A stretch of 64,000 bases of DNA from Pseudomonadota bacterium (GCA_021324155.1 JAJPJQ010000010.1:1-64000), one strand, 5' to 3'; numbered from the stretch's first letter, positions 46,944-55,386 are shown. Numbers and translations are program-made. The notes: a model not told the origin generated them from the letters alone.

Positions 46944-48497
46944 ATGAGCCTTCGCATGCACCAAGTCCTGGTTTTCGTCGGCACAGTGGTCGTGATCTTC
47001 GGCCTCTTTGCAACGGGAATCGTTTTCGTCGCGAAGCGGCTCACGACCGAAGCGACGCTGCAGACCGCGCTGCTGCTCGCGCGTCAAGTCGAGATTGCCC
47101 TTGCGCAGAGCTTGCAGCAGGCGCCGAATCCTCCGCCGCCTGCGGCGCCGCAGGCGAAGCAGCCGAAAGAAAAAGAGAAGTCGTTCTGGGACTTTCTCGG
47201 ACGACTTTACCCCGGCAACGCCCCGGCGCCTGAGACCAAAAATCCGCCGGCCAAGACAGCGCGACCTGCGGTGCCGTCGCGCCGCACACAGGTTCAGGGA
47301 CTCATAAAAGCGTACATCGACCGCAACGCCAGTATCCAGGCGATGTGGGTGCTCAATCCCGAGGGCAAGATCCTCTATTCGTCGCGAAATACCGAACAGG
47401 GCCAGACGATGAGCGACCCGGCGTTGAAAGCGAATCTCAGTCAGGGCATCACGACGATCGAGGCACACCAGGAAGGCGGCGAAACCTATTATGACGTGCT
47501 GGTGCCGCTACAGATGCCGCCGGGCGTGAGCGGCCCCGGAGGACTGCGCCTCTGGATCGATCCTGCGGACTGGACGGGCCTCGTCTCCGGCATGTGGCGG
47601 CAGTTTACGCTTTTGTTTCTTCTCGGCGCCGACGTCGCGCTGCTCGCCGCGTTTCTGACGACGGCCCTCTACACGCGGCATTTTCGCCTGATCAACAAGA
47701 CGCTGCGCGAAGCCGCCGCCGGAACGTACCAAGCGCGGCCGTCCTACGGCAGCCAGGACGAGATCGGCATCAGCCTGGACCTGATCGATCGGCTGGTCAT
47801 GAAGCAGCGCGGAAGCAACGGTCTCACCGCGCCCGTCCAGCGCGTCTCGATGGCCGCGCGCACGCTGGTGCATGAGGTCAGAACGCCGCTCAATGCGATG
47901 ACGGTCCATCTCGAACTGCTCCGCCAAAGCGGTGAAAGCCTCGGCCCCGAGCAGCAGCAGGAGCTCGACACTATCGAAACGAGCGCCCGTCAGGTGAACA
48001 AGCTACTGCGCGATTTCGCCGACTATAGCACGCCGGTCACACTCGACCGCGAGACCCTCGATCTCGCGCAGGTGCTCGAGGCGAGCCTCGAAGCAGTCAT
48101 GGCGCAATGCACCGCGCAGCGAATCGACATCAAGGCGGGCCTTCCCCAGGGTCCATGGTTGATGGCAGGTGATCCGGGCCGTCTGCGCCAAGCCTTCGAC
48201 AACCTCCTGCGCAACGCCGTCGAGGCGCAGCCCCACGGCGGCAGCATCGAGGTCACCGGCGAGCGCAGCGGCGAACAGATTATCCTGCGCTTCAAAGATC
48301 ACGGCCCGGGCATACCGCCCGAAAGGCTTGCGACGATCTTCGACTTCGGCGACAGTACGAAGCCCGGCGGCAGCGGCATCGGTCTCTGCCTCAGCCAGTT
48401 GATCGTCGAGGCGCACGGTGGAATGTTAGAATACGAAGAAAACGGCAATCTCGGGGCAACCTTTCGGCTGAGTCTGCCGCTCGATGGGGGTATCTAG
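46944..48497 (+). CDS. Membrane sensor histidine kinase
   Basis: 517 residues. Helix 1 (about 7-30), a periplasmic sensor part that starts with a Pro/Ala/Lys-rich segment (PPPAAPQAKQPKEKEK) and then a PAS/Cache-like domain (ASIQAMWVLNPEGKILYSSR), helix 2 (about 215-236), HAMP-like stretch, HisKA with His310 in LVHEVRTPLNAM, and HATPase with NLLRNAVEAQP, DHGPGIPPE and GSGIGLCLSQLIVEAHGG. Partner of the sigma-54 activator that follows with a one-base overlap (TAGTG). Confidence 0.92.
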   Translation: MSLRMHQVLVFVGTVVVIFGLFATGIVFVAKRLTTEATLQTALLLARQVEIALAQSLQQAPNPPPPAAPQAKQPKEKEKSFWDFLGRLYPGNAPAPETKNPPAKTARPAVPSRRTQVQGLIKAYIDRNASIQAMWVLNPEGKILYSSRNTEQGQTMSDPALKANLSQGITTIEAHQEGGETYYDVLVPLQMPPGVSGPGGLRLWIDPADWTGLVSGMWRQFTLLFLLGADVALLAAFLTTALYTRHFRLINKTLREAAAGTYQARPSYGSQDEIGISLDLIDRLVMKQRGSNGLTAPVQRVSMAARTLVHEVRTPLNAMTVHLELLRQSGESLGPEQQQELDTIETSARQVNKLLRDFADYSTPVTLDRETLDLAQVLEASLEAVMAQCTAQRIDIKAGLPQGPWLMAGDPGRLRQAFDNLLRNAVEAQPHGGSIEVTGERSGEQIILRFKDHGPGIPPERLATIFDFGDSTKPGGSGIGLCLSQLIVEAHGGMLEYEENGNLGATFRLSLPLDGGI

Positions 48498-49861
48498 TGA
48501 CGCGACCGCGTCCGACCGTATTGGTAGTAGACGACGATTCCGCGAGCCGAACCGGCCTAGCTTCGCTGCTGGAGCGGTGGGGCTACAAAAGCATGACAGC
48601 GCCCGACGCCCAGGCGGCGCTCAAGACATGCGAGCAGTCGCCGCCGGACGCGATGGTGCTCGATCTCATCATGCCGGGAATGACCGGGCTCGAGCTCGTC
48701 CAGGCGCTCGGCGACAAGGTGCAGCAGATGGCCGTCATCATGCTGACCGGGCAGGCGACAATCGATAGCGCCGTGCAGGCGATCAAGCTCGGCGCCTACG
48801 ATTACTTGGCAAAGCCGCTCGAGGCGAACCGCCTCCGCACGGCGCTGGAAAAAGGCCTCAGGCAGGTCGAGCTCGCGCGCGAGGCGAACGCGCTGCGCCA
48901 GCGGCTCGAATCCCCGCTCGGCTCGTACGGCAGCCTCATCGGCAAATCGCCGCCGATGCGCGAGCTATATCAGAACATCAGCCGCGTCGCAGCCACCGAC
49001 GCTCCCGTGCTTGTCAGCGGCGAGAGCGGCACGGGCAAAGAGCTCGTCGCGCGCACGCTGCACGACCTCTCACCGCGGCGCGACGGCCCGTTCCTCGCGC
49101 TAAACTGCGCGGCGATTCCGCCGACTCTCATGGAAAGCGAGATCCTCGGCCATGAAAAAGGCGCTTTCACCGGCGCTCTGGAACGCCGTCTCGGCTGCTT
49201 CGAGCAGGCGGACGGCGGCACGCTGTTCCTCGACGAGATCACCGAGATGGTCCCCGAAGTGCAGGCCAAATTTCTTCGCGTGCTTGAAGAAAAGCAGGTG
49301 CGCCGCATCGGCGCATCCAGCACCGTGGCGGTTTCGGTACGCGTCGTGACCGCGACCAACCGCGTGCCGGCGCAGGCCGTTAAAGACGAGCGGCTGAGAT
49401 CCGACCTGTTCTACCGCCTGAGCGTCTTTCATCTCGAGCTGCCGCCGCTGCGCGAGCGCGGCGAAGATATAACACTATTGGCGCGCTATTTCCTCGAGCA
49501 GTTCGCGGAAAAGTACGGCCGCACCGTCCTGCCGTGGGCGCCGGACTTCGCTCCGGCGCTGAAAGAGCATGCCTGGCCAGGAAACGTGCGCGAGTTGCGC
49601 AATGCCTTGTAGCGCCTTGCGGTTCTCGCCTCGGGTCCGACCCTGACCGCCGCCGACGTGAAGCAGTTTTGTCTCAGCACCGTCCTGGCCGAGCCCAGCG
49701 ACAGCGAGCCGGTATCGCTGGCGGAAGCCGAGCGCCAGGCGATCGAGCGCGCTTTGGCGGCAACCTCGGGCAATAAAACGCAGGCCGCTCGCATTCTCGG
49801 CATTACACCCAAGACCCTCAACGCGAAGCTCGCACTCTACGGACCGGACGCCGTCAAGTAA
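48497..49861 (+). pseudogene. NtrC-family sigma-54 response regulator interrupted by an in-frame TAG
   Basis: Starts at a GTG overlapping the kinase stop. Receiver domain with VDDD and Asp56; AAA domain with Walker A GESGTGKE (175-182) and sigma-54 contact GAFTGA (222-227); NVRELRNAL at 363-371. Codon 372 is TAG (49610-49612). In the same frame translation would continue RLAVLASGPTLTAADV to a Fis-type helix-turn-helix (NKTQAARILGITPKTLNAKL) and stop at 49861, total 454 residues. Family members have Glu or Gln at codon 372, so one base change (GAG or CAG to TAG) explains it. As read, the protein lacks its DNA-binding domain. Confidence 0.88.
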
Positions 49862-49953
49862 TTTTTCCCCTGCCTTCCACCTTTTTACTCGTCTCGGGTC
49901 ACCCCCTTAACGGTTAACGTTAGGAAACAATGGGGCTTTTTTATGCGCCGTCG

Positions 49954-49969
49954 TGGCATGGCCGTTGCT
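49954..49969 (+). promoter_or_regulatory. Sigma-54 promoter of the small envelope-protein cluster
   Basis: TGGCATGGCCGTTGCT: GG and GC separated by 10 bases, one mismatch to TGGCAC-N5-TTGC. Lies 93 bases after the end of the sigma-54 activator frame and 23 bases before the ATG at 49993, predicting a leader of about 12 bases. An imperfect palindrome (CCTTAACGGTTAACGTTAGG, 49905-49924) lies 30 bases upstream. Confidence 0.75.
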
Positions 49970-49992
49970 GTAATCCCAATCTGGATACTTCA

Positions 49993-50292
49993 ATGAGAAT
50001 CGTCATGGGAAGCGTAGTTCTAGGCATGATTTTGTTTTTCGTCGCCTCAAGTCCGCGGACTGGCTCTAGCCCGGACACAGACGAGGGACGCAGTCAAAAG
50101 GACAAGACCACAGTCGAGGAGCGCGCACAAAAGCCGGACCCGCGCACAGCCGAGGGGGAATGGTTCGCCGATCCCGAGCGCGGATGGGTCCGACTTCCCC
50201 AGCACGACCGGAACGAGAGCAACGGCGAGCACAGTCGCGCTGACAATTCCCCTGTAAAAAATCGCAAAGACGGAACCCGCTGGGAGTACTGA
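49993..50292 (+). CDS. Small membrane-anchored protein of unknown function
   Basis: 99 residues from ATG 49993, the first ATG after the predicted sigma-54 transcription start; the longer frame from 49930 runs back across the promoter. One hydrophobic segment (about 2-19, RIVMGSVVLGMILFFVASS) then a polar, charged tail (DEGRSQKDKTTVEERAQKPD, DPERGWVRLPQHDRNES). Could be anchored or exported. No recognised family. First gene of a cluster that continues with a 54-residue protein and a glycine-zipper lipoprotein. Confidence 0.6.
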   Translation: MRIVMGSVVLGMILFFVASSPRTGSSPDTDEGRSQKDKTTVEERAQKPDPRTAEGEWFADPERGWVRLPQHDRNESNGEHSRADNSPVKNRKDGTRWEY

Positions 50293-50293
50293 C

Positions 50294-50458
50294 ATGGAAT
50301 CGACAATGCGGCCCAAAAGTATTCAGACCCCCCTAGGCGACCTGCTAGCAGCTTTGACAGAGGAGGCGTTCTTAGTCGCCGAGGACGCCAACGAAGTCAA
50401 CGCGCTGGTCGCCGACATGTTGAGCGACCTTCTGAGCCATACGGGGACATGGCATTGA
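50294..50458 (+). CDS. 54-residue acidic small protein of unknown function
   Basis: ATG at 50294, one base after the preceding stop, with GGGAG seven bases upstream. The sequence is mainly helical and acidic in its second half: LGDLLAALTEEAFLVAEDAN, then EVNALVADMLSDLLSH. Leu/Ala spacing would suit an amphipathic helix or coiled coil. No Cys, no signal. Tight spacing inside the sigma-54 cluster is the main evidence that it is a real gene. Confidence 0.55.
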   Translation: MESTMRPKSIQTPLGDLLAALTEEAFLVAEDANEVNALVADMLSDLLSHTGTWH

Positions 50459-50460
50459 AT

Positions 50461-50481
50461 TGCCGGTGTGGGCGACCGGCA
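50461..50481. other. Inverted repeat before the glycine-zipper gene
   Basis: TGCCGGT, 7-base loop, ACCGGCA: perfect 7-bp arms in the short gap between the 54-residue gene and the glycine-zipper lipoprotein, ending 23 bases before the ATG at 50505. Could set relative expression within the transcript (attenuator or RNA processing site). No T-run. Confidence 0.35.
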
Positions 50482-50504
50482 TATGTGAAAGGAAGGAAGA
50501 AATA

Positions 50505-50840
50505 ATGCGGATGAAAAGTTGGACTCAGGTTATCGCGGCGGTTGGAGTGGCGGCGGTTCTCGGCGTCGGATGCGCGAGCGGCCCTTGGACGACGAGGGAA
50601 AAGGGCGCGGCGATCGGCGGTCTGGGCGGTGCGGCGGCCGGCGGTCTCGTCGGTGCGGCGGTCGGGCATCCGGCGGCGGGCGCGCTCATCGGCGGCGGCT
50701 TGGGCCTTGGCGCCGGCGCGCTGGTCGGTGACCAAGTGCAGGCTCAGGAGTACCGGAATTATCAGCAGGACGAAGAAATTCGCCGCCAGCAATATGAAAT
50801 CGACCGCATGCGGCGAGAGCAGGAAAGGAGGGAATATTGA
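50505..50840 (+). CDS. Glycine-zipper lipoprotein
   Basis: 111 residues from ATG 50505, following AAGGAAGGAAG. Signal with lipobox LGVGC (Cys about 22), then a Gly-zipper hairpin AAIGGLGGAAAGGLVGAAVG with GALIGGGLGLGAGALVGD, and a charged coiled-coil tail (YRNYQQDEEIRRQQYEIDRM). Resembles YMGG/SlyB/17-kDa surface-antigen proteins, outer-membrane lipoproteins induced by envelope stress. Stop overlaps the next start (TGATG). Confidence 0.8.
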   Translation: MRMKSWTQVIAAVGVAAVLGVGCASGPWTTREKGAAIGGLGGAAAGGLVGAAVGHPAAGALIGGGLGLGAGALVGDQVQAQEYRNYQQDEEIRRQQYEIDRMRREQERREY

Positions 50841-51277
50841 TGCTACCCCATGATGAGCCTACCGGCGTATACGAAAGGCCGTCAGGCACAATCTACGACA
50901 GGCCGGCGGACAGGTTCCGCCGCAATCTGAGCACATTTTTCAACGATCGCGTGCTCTGGGCGGTGGCCGGCGTAATAGTGTTGTTCTTTCTATTTCTACT
51001 CTCCGGAGGTCTCTACACGATTACGCCGCCGAACGGCCCCGTCGATACGGCCTACGTCATGAACCGGATCACGGGCAAAGTTTGGATGGTAAAGACATTC
51101 ACGAAACAGGTCGGGCAGGTGCGGGTCCTCGCGGCGCGGGTGGCGGAGGTGGAGAAGACAAAGGACCTCGCCGATGACACGGCGACCGCGTCGATCGCGA
51201 TGAACGATCAAGTCGACCGGACTACTCCTACGGACCGGTTCGACCGCGACGCGTCGCGAACGGTTCGCCGGAGATAG
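50840..51277 (+). CDS. Single-span membrane protein of unknown function
   Basis: 145 residues from ATG 50840, overlapping the preceding stop. Cytoplasmic N-terminus rich in Pro/Arg (ERPSGTIYDRPADRFRRN), one membrane helix (about 40-60, VAGVIVLFFLFLLSGGLYTI), then a polar part with VDTAYVMNRITGKVWMVK and a basic Arg-rich end. Not recognised. Its overlap with the lipoprotein gene implies joint expression. Confidence 0.65.
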   Translation: MLPHDEPTGVYERPSGTIYDRPADRFRRNLSTFFNDRVLWAVAGVIVLFFLFLLSGGLYTITPPNGPVDTAYVMNRITGKVWMVKTFTKQVGQVRVLAARVAEVEKTKDLADDTATASIAMNDQVDRTTPTDRFDRDASRTVRRR

Positions 51278-51322
51278 CCGGAGATTAACGCGCGAGACAA
51301 CATCAACCATGCCCGGCGGTGG

Positions 51323-51356
51323 CACGGCCCGCCGTTCCTAAGAGCGGCGGGCCGTG
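51323..51356 (+). other. 12-bp perfect GC hairpin between gene clusters
   Basis: CACGGCCCGCCG, 10-base loop, CGGCGGGCCGTG, 46 bases after the membrane-protein stop and 40 bases before the MlaC-like gene. No T-run follows, so it is not a classical terminator; it may be a Rho-assisted end or an RNA-stabilising hairpin. Confidence 0.5.
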
Positions 51357-51395
51357 GCTCAGTGCAGCAACAGATACGAGCTTTTGGAGTTTTGA

Positions 51396-52010
51396 ATGAG
51401 ATCAGCAGTTCGCATTGTTTCGTTTCTCATCGTCGTTTTCTTCGCTGACGCAGCGCATGCCGGCGCGCCGACGGATCAGACGCGGCAGACCGTGGATAAA
51501 GTATTCGCGATTGTCCGCGATCCGGCTTTAAAGCCCGCCGCGAAACAGCAGGAGCGGCGCGAAAAGCTCCGGCAGGTCATCTTCCCGCGGTTTGATTTCA
51601 CGGAAATGGCGAAACGATCGTTGGGGCCGCATTGGGGTCGTATCTCGTCGCAGCAACAGCAGGATTTCGTCAGGGTCTTCACCGGTCTGCTGGAAAACGC
51701 GTACGCCGAACAGATCGAAACATCCGAGGGCGAAAAGGTTCGCTATACACGCGAGCAAATCGACGGCGACAACGCCGAGGTCTTTACGAAAGTCATCACG
51801 CCCAAGGGCGAAGAGGTTGCGATCAACTACAAGCTGCACAACGTCGCGGGGGATTGGAAGGTCTACGACGTCGTCGTGGAGAATATCAGCCTTGTCAACA
51901 ACTACCGCTCGCAGTTCAACCGCGTGCTGGCGAACGCCTCGTTCGACGACTTGATGCGGAAGATGCAACAGAGGAGCCCCGACGTTAAAGGCTCGGTTAG
52001 CAAAGGCTAA
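51396..52010 (+). CDS. MlaC/Ttg2D-family periplasmic phospholipid-binding protein
   Basis: 204 residues with signal peptide (about 1-22, VSFLIVVFFADAAHA). MlaC-fold motifs: RREKLRQVIFPRFDFTEMAK, LGPHWGRISSQQQQDFVRVF, VITPKGEEVAINYKLHNVAG and VENISLVNNYRSQFNRVL. MlaC carries phospholipid between outer and inner membranes for the Mla ABC system; MlaA and MlaBDEF are not in the window, so here it is a stand-alone copy. Followed at 4 bases by the DUF4168 gene. Confidence 0.88.
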   Translation: MRSAVRIVSFLIVVFFADAAHAGAPTDQTRQTVDKVFAIVRDPALKPAAKQQERREKLRQVIFPRFDFTEMAKRSLGPHWGRISSQQQQDFVRVFTGLLENAYAEQIETSEGEKVRYTREQIDGDNAEVFTKVITPKGEEVAINYKLHNVAGDWKVYDVVVENISLVNNYRSQFNRVLANASFDDLMRKMQQRSPDVKGSVSKG

Positions 52011-52014
52011 GCGC

Positions 52015-52389
52015 ATGATGATCCGCGGCTTACTTTTCGGAGCGCTCTTCGCCTTGGCGCTGGGCGGGTCGGGAGCAACCGCGCAGGAAAGGGGAAAAAG
52101 TTATAGCGATAGAGAACTGCAAAGCTTCGCGCGCGCTTACGTCGACTTTCATAAAATCAAGAACGATTATGACGCGCGTATCAATCGCGCCTCCGACGCC
52201 AACGAGAGGGACCGGCTGCGGCGCGAGGGCGACGCCAAGGTCGAGGCCGCGCTGAAGAGGCAGGGTTTTACAACGGATTCGTACGCGAAGACTTTCACGA
52301 CGGTGAACAACAGCGAGCAGCTGAGGAAAAAAGCGTTGAAATACATCGAAGACGAACGGAAAAAACCGCAGGGTGCGGCCGTCCGATAG
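52015..52389 (+). CDS. DUF4168 exported protein
   Basis: 124 residues with signal peptide (about 1-23). Mature domain DRELQSFARAYVDFHKIKND with AALKRQGFTTDSYAKTF, the DUF4168 pattern found in periplasmic proteins of Proteobacteria and cyanobacteria. Highly charged helices; function unknown. Start ATG 52015 or the next codon. Between the MlaC-like gene and a small OB-like protein in one transcript. Confidence 0.78.
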   Translation: MMIRGLLFGALFALALGGSGATAQERGKSYSDRELQSFARAYVDFHKIKNDYDARINRASDANERDRLRREGDAKVEAALKRQGFTTDSYAKTFTTVNNSEQLRKKALKYIEDERKKPQGAAVR

Positions 52390-52412
52390 AACAAAGAAAG
52401 GCGGTGGCAGCC

Positions 52413-52703
52413 ATGAGTAAGATAGCAGTAGTGATTTTCGCACTAATTGCGTTTCCGGCGCTAGTTTATGCCGAGGCAGAGATGCGCGGCACGGTCCTCA
52501 AGGTGGACACGACCGAAAAACAGTTGGTGCTAAGGACCGAAAAGGGCGAAGAAACGCTCTTCATCGTCGCCAGCAGCAAGGGCCTGGCGAACGCGAGAGA
52601 GGGAACGCGGGTTGCCGTTAAGTACAGCGAGAAGGACGGACAGCCCAAAGTCGTCGAGGTCACGCCGCAGGAAAGCGGCATTGTCCAGATTCTCGGACGC
52701 TAG
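52413..52703 (+). CDS. Small exported beta-rich protein (DUF5666/OB-like)
   Basis: 96 residues from ATG 52413; a GTG three codons upstream is an alternative. Signal peptide (about 1-20, AVVIFALIAFPALVYA). Mature part of about 75 residues has a short beta-barrel pattern: GTVLKVDTTEKQLVLRTEKG, ETLFIVASSKGLANAREG, TRVAVKYSEKDGQPKVVEV. Similar periplasmic domains bind metals or ligands, but none is shown here. Confidence 0.7.
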   Translation: MSKIAVVIFALIAFPALVYAEAEMRGTVLKVDTTEKQLVLRTEKGEETLFIVASSKGLANAREGTRVAVKYSEKDGQPKVVEVTPQESGIVQILGR

Positions 52704-52732
52704 TCAAACTCATTTTCATTCGCTAGATTAGA

Positions 52733-52758
52733 GCGCCGGCGCGGTGACGCGCCGGCGC
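52733..52758 (+). other. Self-complementary GC hairpin before the trehalose gene
   Basis: Two identical palindromic 10-mers GCGCCGGCGC separated by GGTGAC, 29 bases after the OB-like gene and 22 bases before ATG 52781. Acts as a possible terminator for the upstream cluster without T-run, or a regulator site (each arm is itself palindromic). Confidence 0.45.
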
Positions 52759-52780
52759 CAAGACTCGCTTGGATTTCGGG

Positions 52781-55054
52781 ATGAAAGAAGCGATCGCCCC
52801 GGCGCGCAAAATTATCGTCGTCTCGAACCGTCTCCCTTTCACGATCGAAAGGGAGAACGGGGCCATTCAATTCAAGGCGAGCGCCGGCGGCGTCGCCACC
52901 GGGCTCAAATCCCTCCTCGACGGCATGCAGGGTTTTCTGGTGCCCAGGCCGGAGTATCTGTGGGTCGGCTGGCCGGGCGGCGCGGTCGCGGCCGACGAAA
53001 GGGCCCAGATCCAGGCGCGCGCCCTGTCGGAATTCCGTTCGCACGCGGTATTCCTCTCCGAGCAGGACTTCGACAACTTCTACGAGGGCTTCTGCAACAA
53101 AACCATCTGGCCGCTCTTCCACTATTTTCCGCAGAACGCGACCTACGACGAAAACTACTGGCGACAGTATGTGCGCGTCAACGAGGTTTTCGCCGAATCG
53201 CTGCTCGAAGTGGTAGGACCCGAGGACATTCTCTGGGTGCACGACTACCACTTGATGCTCCTGCCGGAGCTGCTGCGGAAGCAGCGGCCGCATCTCAAGA
53301 TAGGATTTTTTCTCCACATCCCATTCCCTCAGTTCGAGATCTATCGCCTGCTGCCGGCGCGCTGGCGCCGCGCGCTGCTCGAGGGCCTGCTCGGCGCCGA
53401 CCTGGTCGGCTTCCACACGCACGACTACATGGAGTATTTCCTCCGCTGCGTGCAGCGGGTGATCGGCTTTAAGCACAGCGTCGGCCACGTTCGCGTGGGC
53501 AGCCGCGGCGTGCGGGTCGGCGCGTTCCCCATGGGGATCGACTTCAAAAAATTCAACGCCGCGGCGCGCAGTCCCGAGGGCACGAAGAAGAAAGAGGAGC
53601 TCAAGAAGTCCTTCGGCGAGAACAAGGTCATCGTCTCCGTCGACCGGCAGGATTACTCTAAAGGCATCCTGCACCGGCTCCAGGGCTTCGAGGCGATGCT
53701 CGAGCGCGCGCCCGAATGGCACCATCGCGTGATCCTTTTGATGATCGTCGTGCCCTCGCGCATCGGCATTCAGGACTACGAGGGCATGAAGCAGCGCATC
53801 GAGGAGCTGGTCGGAAAGATCAACGGCCGGTTCGGCGCTATCGATTGGGTGCCGATCATCTATCACTACCGCTCCGTGCCGTTCGAGACGCTCGCCGCCG
53901 TGTATTCCATGAGCGACGTCGCACTCGTGACGCCGCTTCGCGACGGGATGAACCTCGTCGCGAAGGAATACATCGCCTGCCGCGGCGACGGCACCGGCGT
54001 GCTGATTTTGAGCGAGATGGCGGGTGCTGCGAAGGAGCTCGCGGAGGCGCTCATCGTCAATCCGAACCACCGCGACGAGATCGCCGACGCGCTGAAGACC
54101 GCGCTTGAGATGCCGGCACGCGAGCAGATCCGCCGCAATCGCGTGATGCAGAACCGCCTGCGTCGCGCCGATGTCGCGCACTGGGCGATGGACTTCATCC
54201 GCGAGCTTGTCTCGAAGGAGAGCGCCGAGACGGCCGAGGCGCGGCCACTGACTCCGGCGGCGCGCGCGGGGATCCTACGCCATTACCAGCGCAGCAGCCG
54301 CCGGCTGTTGTTGCTGGATTATGACGGCACGCTAGCGCCGTTCGTCAGCCAGCCGGCGCTCGCCCGGCCAAGCGCCGAGCTATTGGAGCTTTTACGCCGT
54401 CTCGCCGCCGATCCACGGAATGAGATCGCGCTTGTCAGCGGCCGCAGCCGCGCGACGATCGAGGAATGGTTCGGCGGGCTGTCGATCGGTCTCGTCGCCG
54501 AGCATGGCGCTTGGATGCGCGATGTCGGAAAACCGTGGGAGCTGATCAAACCGGTCTCGGCAAGCTGGAAAGCGAAACTGCTGCCGATGCTGAAAGCGTA
54601 CGCCGATCGCGTGCCGGGAACGTCCGTCGAAGAAAAAGAGTTCTCGATCGTGTGGCATTACCGCAACGCCGCACCCGAGCGCGGCGCACACGCGGCGAGC
54701 GAGCTCTCCGACGACCTGCTCGCCTTCACGGCCAACATCGACGTTCACGTGGTGCAGGCGAACAAGTCCGTCGAGGTGCGCTCCGCGGGCATTCATAAAG
54801 GCGTCGCTGCGGCTCACTGGCTCGGCCAGGGCGGCTTCGATTTCGTGCTCGCCGCCGGCGACGATCGCAGCGACGAGGACATCTTCGGCATTCTACCCGA
54901 GCGGGCGTATTCCATACGCGTGGGGCAAAGGCCCTCGCGCGCGCGCTTTTCGCTGCCTGCGCCGGCGGATGTGCTGGAACTCATTTCACGCCTCGCCAAC
55001 CGCGGCGAGCGGGAGGCGCTCACGCCCCCCGCCGACCGCCCCATCTATCACTAA
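52781..55054 (+). CDS. Bifunctional trehalose-6-phosphate synthase/phosphatase (OtsA-OtsB fusion)
   Basis: 757 residues from ATG 52781; a TTG four codons upstream is possible. The N-terminal GT20 domain (about 10-480) has KIIVVSNRLPFTIE, SAGGVATGLKSLL, WVHDYHLMLLPELLR, DRQDYSKGILHRLQ and PLRDGMNLVAKEYIA. The C-terminal HAD phosphatase (about 505-745) has LLDYDGTLAPF (Asp513, Asp515), SGRSRATIEEWF and AGDDRSDEDIF. Makes trehalose from UDP-glucose and glucose-6-P. Fused forms are known in several bacterial groups and in eukaryotes. Confidence 0.94.
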   Translation: MKEAIAPARKIIVVSNRLPFTIERENGAIQFKASAGGVATGLKSLLDGMQGFLVPRPEYLWVGWPGGAVAADERAQIQARALSEFRSHAVFLSEQDFDNFYEGFCNKTIWPLFHYFPQNATYDENYWRQYVRVNEVFAESLLEVVGPEDILWVHDYHLMLLPELLRKQRPHLKIGFFLHIPFPQFEIYRLLPARWRRALLEGLLGADLVGFHTHDYMEYFLRCVQRVIGFKHSVGHVRVGSRGVRVGAFPMGIDFKKFNAAARSPEGTKKKEELKKSFGENKVIVSVDRQDYSKGILHRLQGFEAMLERAPEWHHRVILLMIVVPSRIGIQDYEGMKQRIEELVGKINGRFGAIDWVPIIYHYRSVPFETLAAVYSMSDVALVTPLRDGMNLVAKEYIACRGDGTGVLILSEMAGAAKELAEALIVNPNHRDEIADALKTALEMPAREQIRRNRVMQNRLRRADVAHWAMDFIRELVSKESAETAEARPLTPAARAGILRHYQRSSRRLLLLDYDGTLAPFVSQPALARPSAELLELLRRLAADPRNEIALVSGRSRATIEEWFGGLSIGLVAEHGAWMRDVGKPWELIKPVSASWKAKLLPMLKAYADRVPGTSVEEKEFSIVWHYRNAAPERGAHAASELSDDLLAFTANIDVHVVQANKSVEVRSAGIHKGVAAAHWLGQGGFDFVLAAGDDRSDEDIFGILPERAYSIRVGQRPSRARFSLPAPADVLELISRLANRGEREALTPPADRPIYH

Positions 55055-55149
55055 TGCCGAAAGGGTAATTATTTCTCGGCAGCTACATTTTGACCTGGTC
55101 AGCCTGCCTCGAAGCGACATATTTGCTTGAGTTTTGGGCCAATTTTTCT

Positions 55150-55165
55150 TGGCATGGGCGTTGCT
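55150..55165 (+). promoter_or_regulatory. Sigma-54 promoter of the Tyr-rich lipoprotein
   Basis: TGGCATGGGCGTTGCT, GG and GC 10 bases apart, one mismatch to the consensus; differs from the 49954 promoter at one base only. Predicted transcription start about 55176, giving a leader of about 25 bases that contains the strong ribosome site GGGAGGAGG before ATG 55201. Confidence 0.8.
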
Positions 55166-55200
55166 GAGCTAATACGTGAACGCCGACGGGAGGAGGATGT

Positions 55201-55386
55201 ATGACAAAGCTCACTTTCAGAAAGGTCTTTTTTGCCCTTTCGCTGATCTCGCTTATTTTCACCGGTCTTAGCGGCTGCGTTGTGTACGACGATGGTTATT
55301 ACTACCGCGGCTATTACGGCGGCCGGCCTTATTACTACGGGCGACCCTACTACTACGGCCATTATTATTCACATCGTTGGGATTGA
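55201..55386 (+). CDS. Tyr/Gly-rich small lipoprotein
   Basis: 61 residues. Hydrophobic signal with lipobox LSGC (Cys26), then a mature part of only 36 residues with 15 Tyr: DDGYYYRGYYGGRPYYYG and HYYSHRWD. Gram-negative lipoproteins of this kind occur near stress genes, function unknown. Its own sigma-54 promoter and strong ribosome site make it a convincing gene. Next gene starts 69 bases later and may share the transcript. Confidence 0.75.
   Translation: MTKLTFRKVFFALSLISLIFTGLSGCVVYDDGYYYRGYYGGRPYYYGRPYYYGHYYSHRWD

Noticed and set aside
50450-50464. TGGCATTGAATTGCC as a further sigma-54 promoter
   Set aside because: GG and GC are 9 bases apart, not 10, and the site lies at the end of a gene in a run already explained by the 49954 promoter.
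51323-51356. Hairpin after the membrane protein as an intrinsic terminator
   Set aside because: Strong stem but no T-run; kept only as a structural element.
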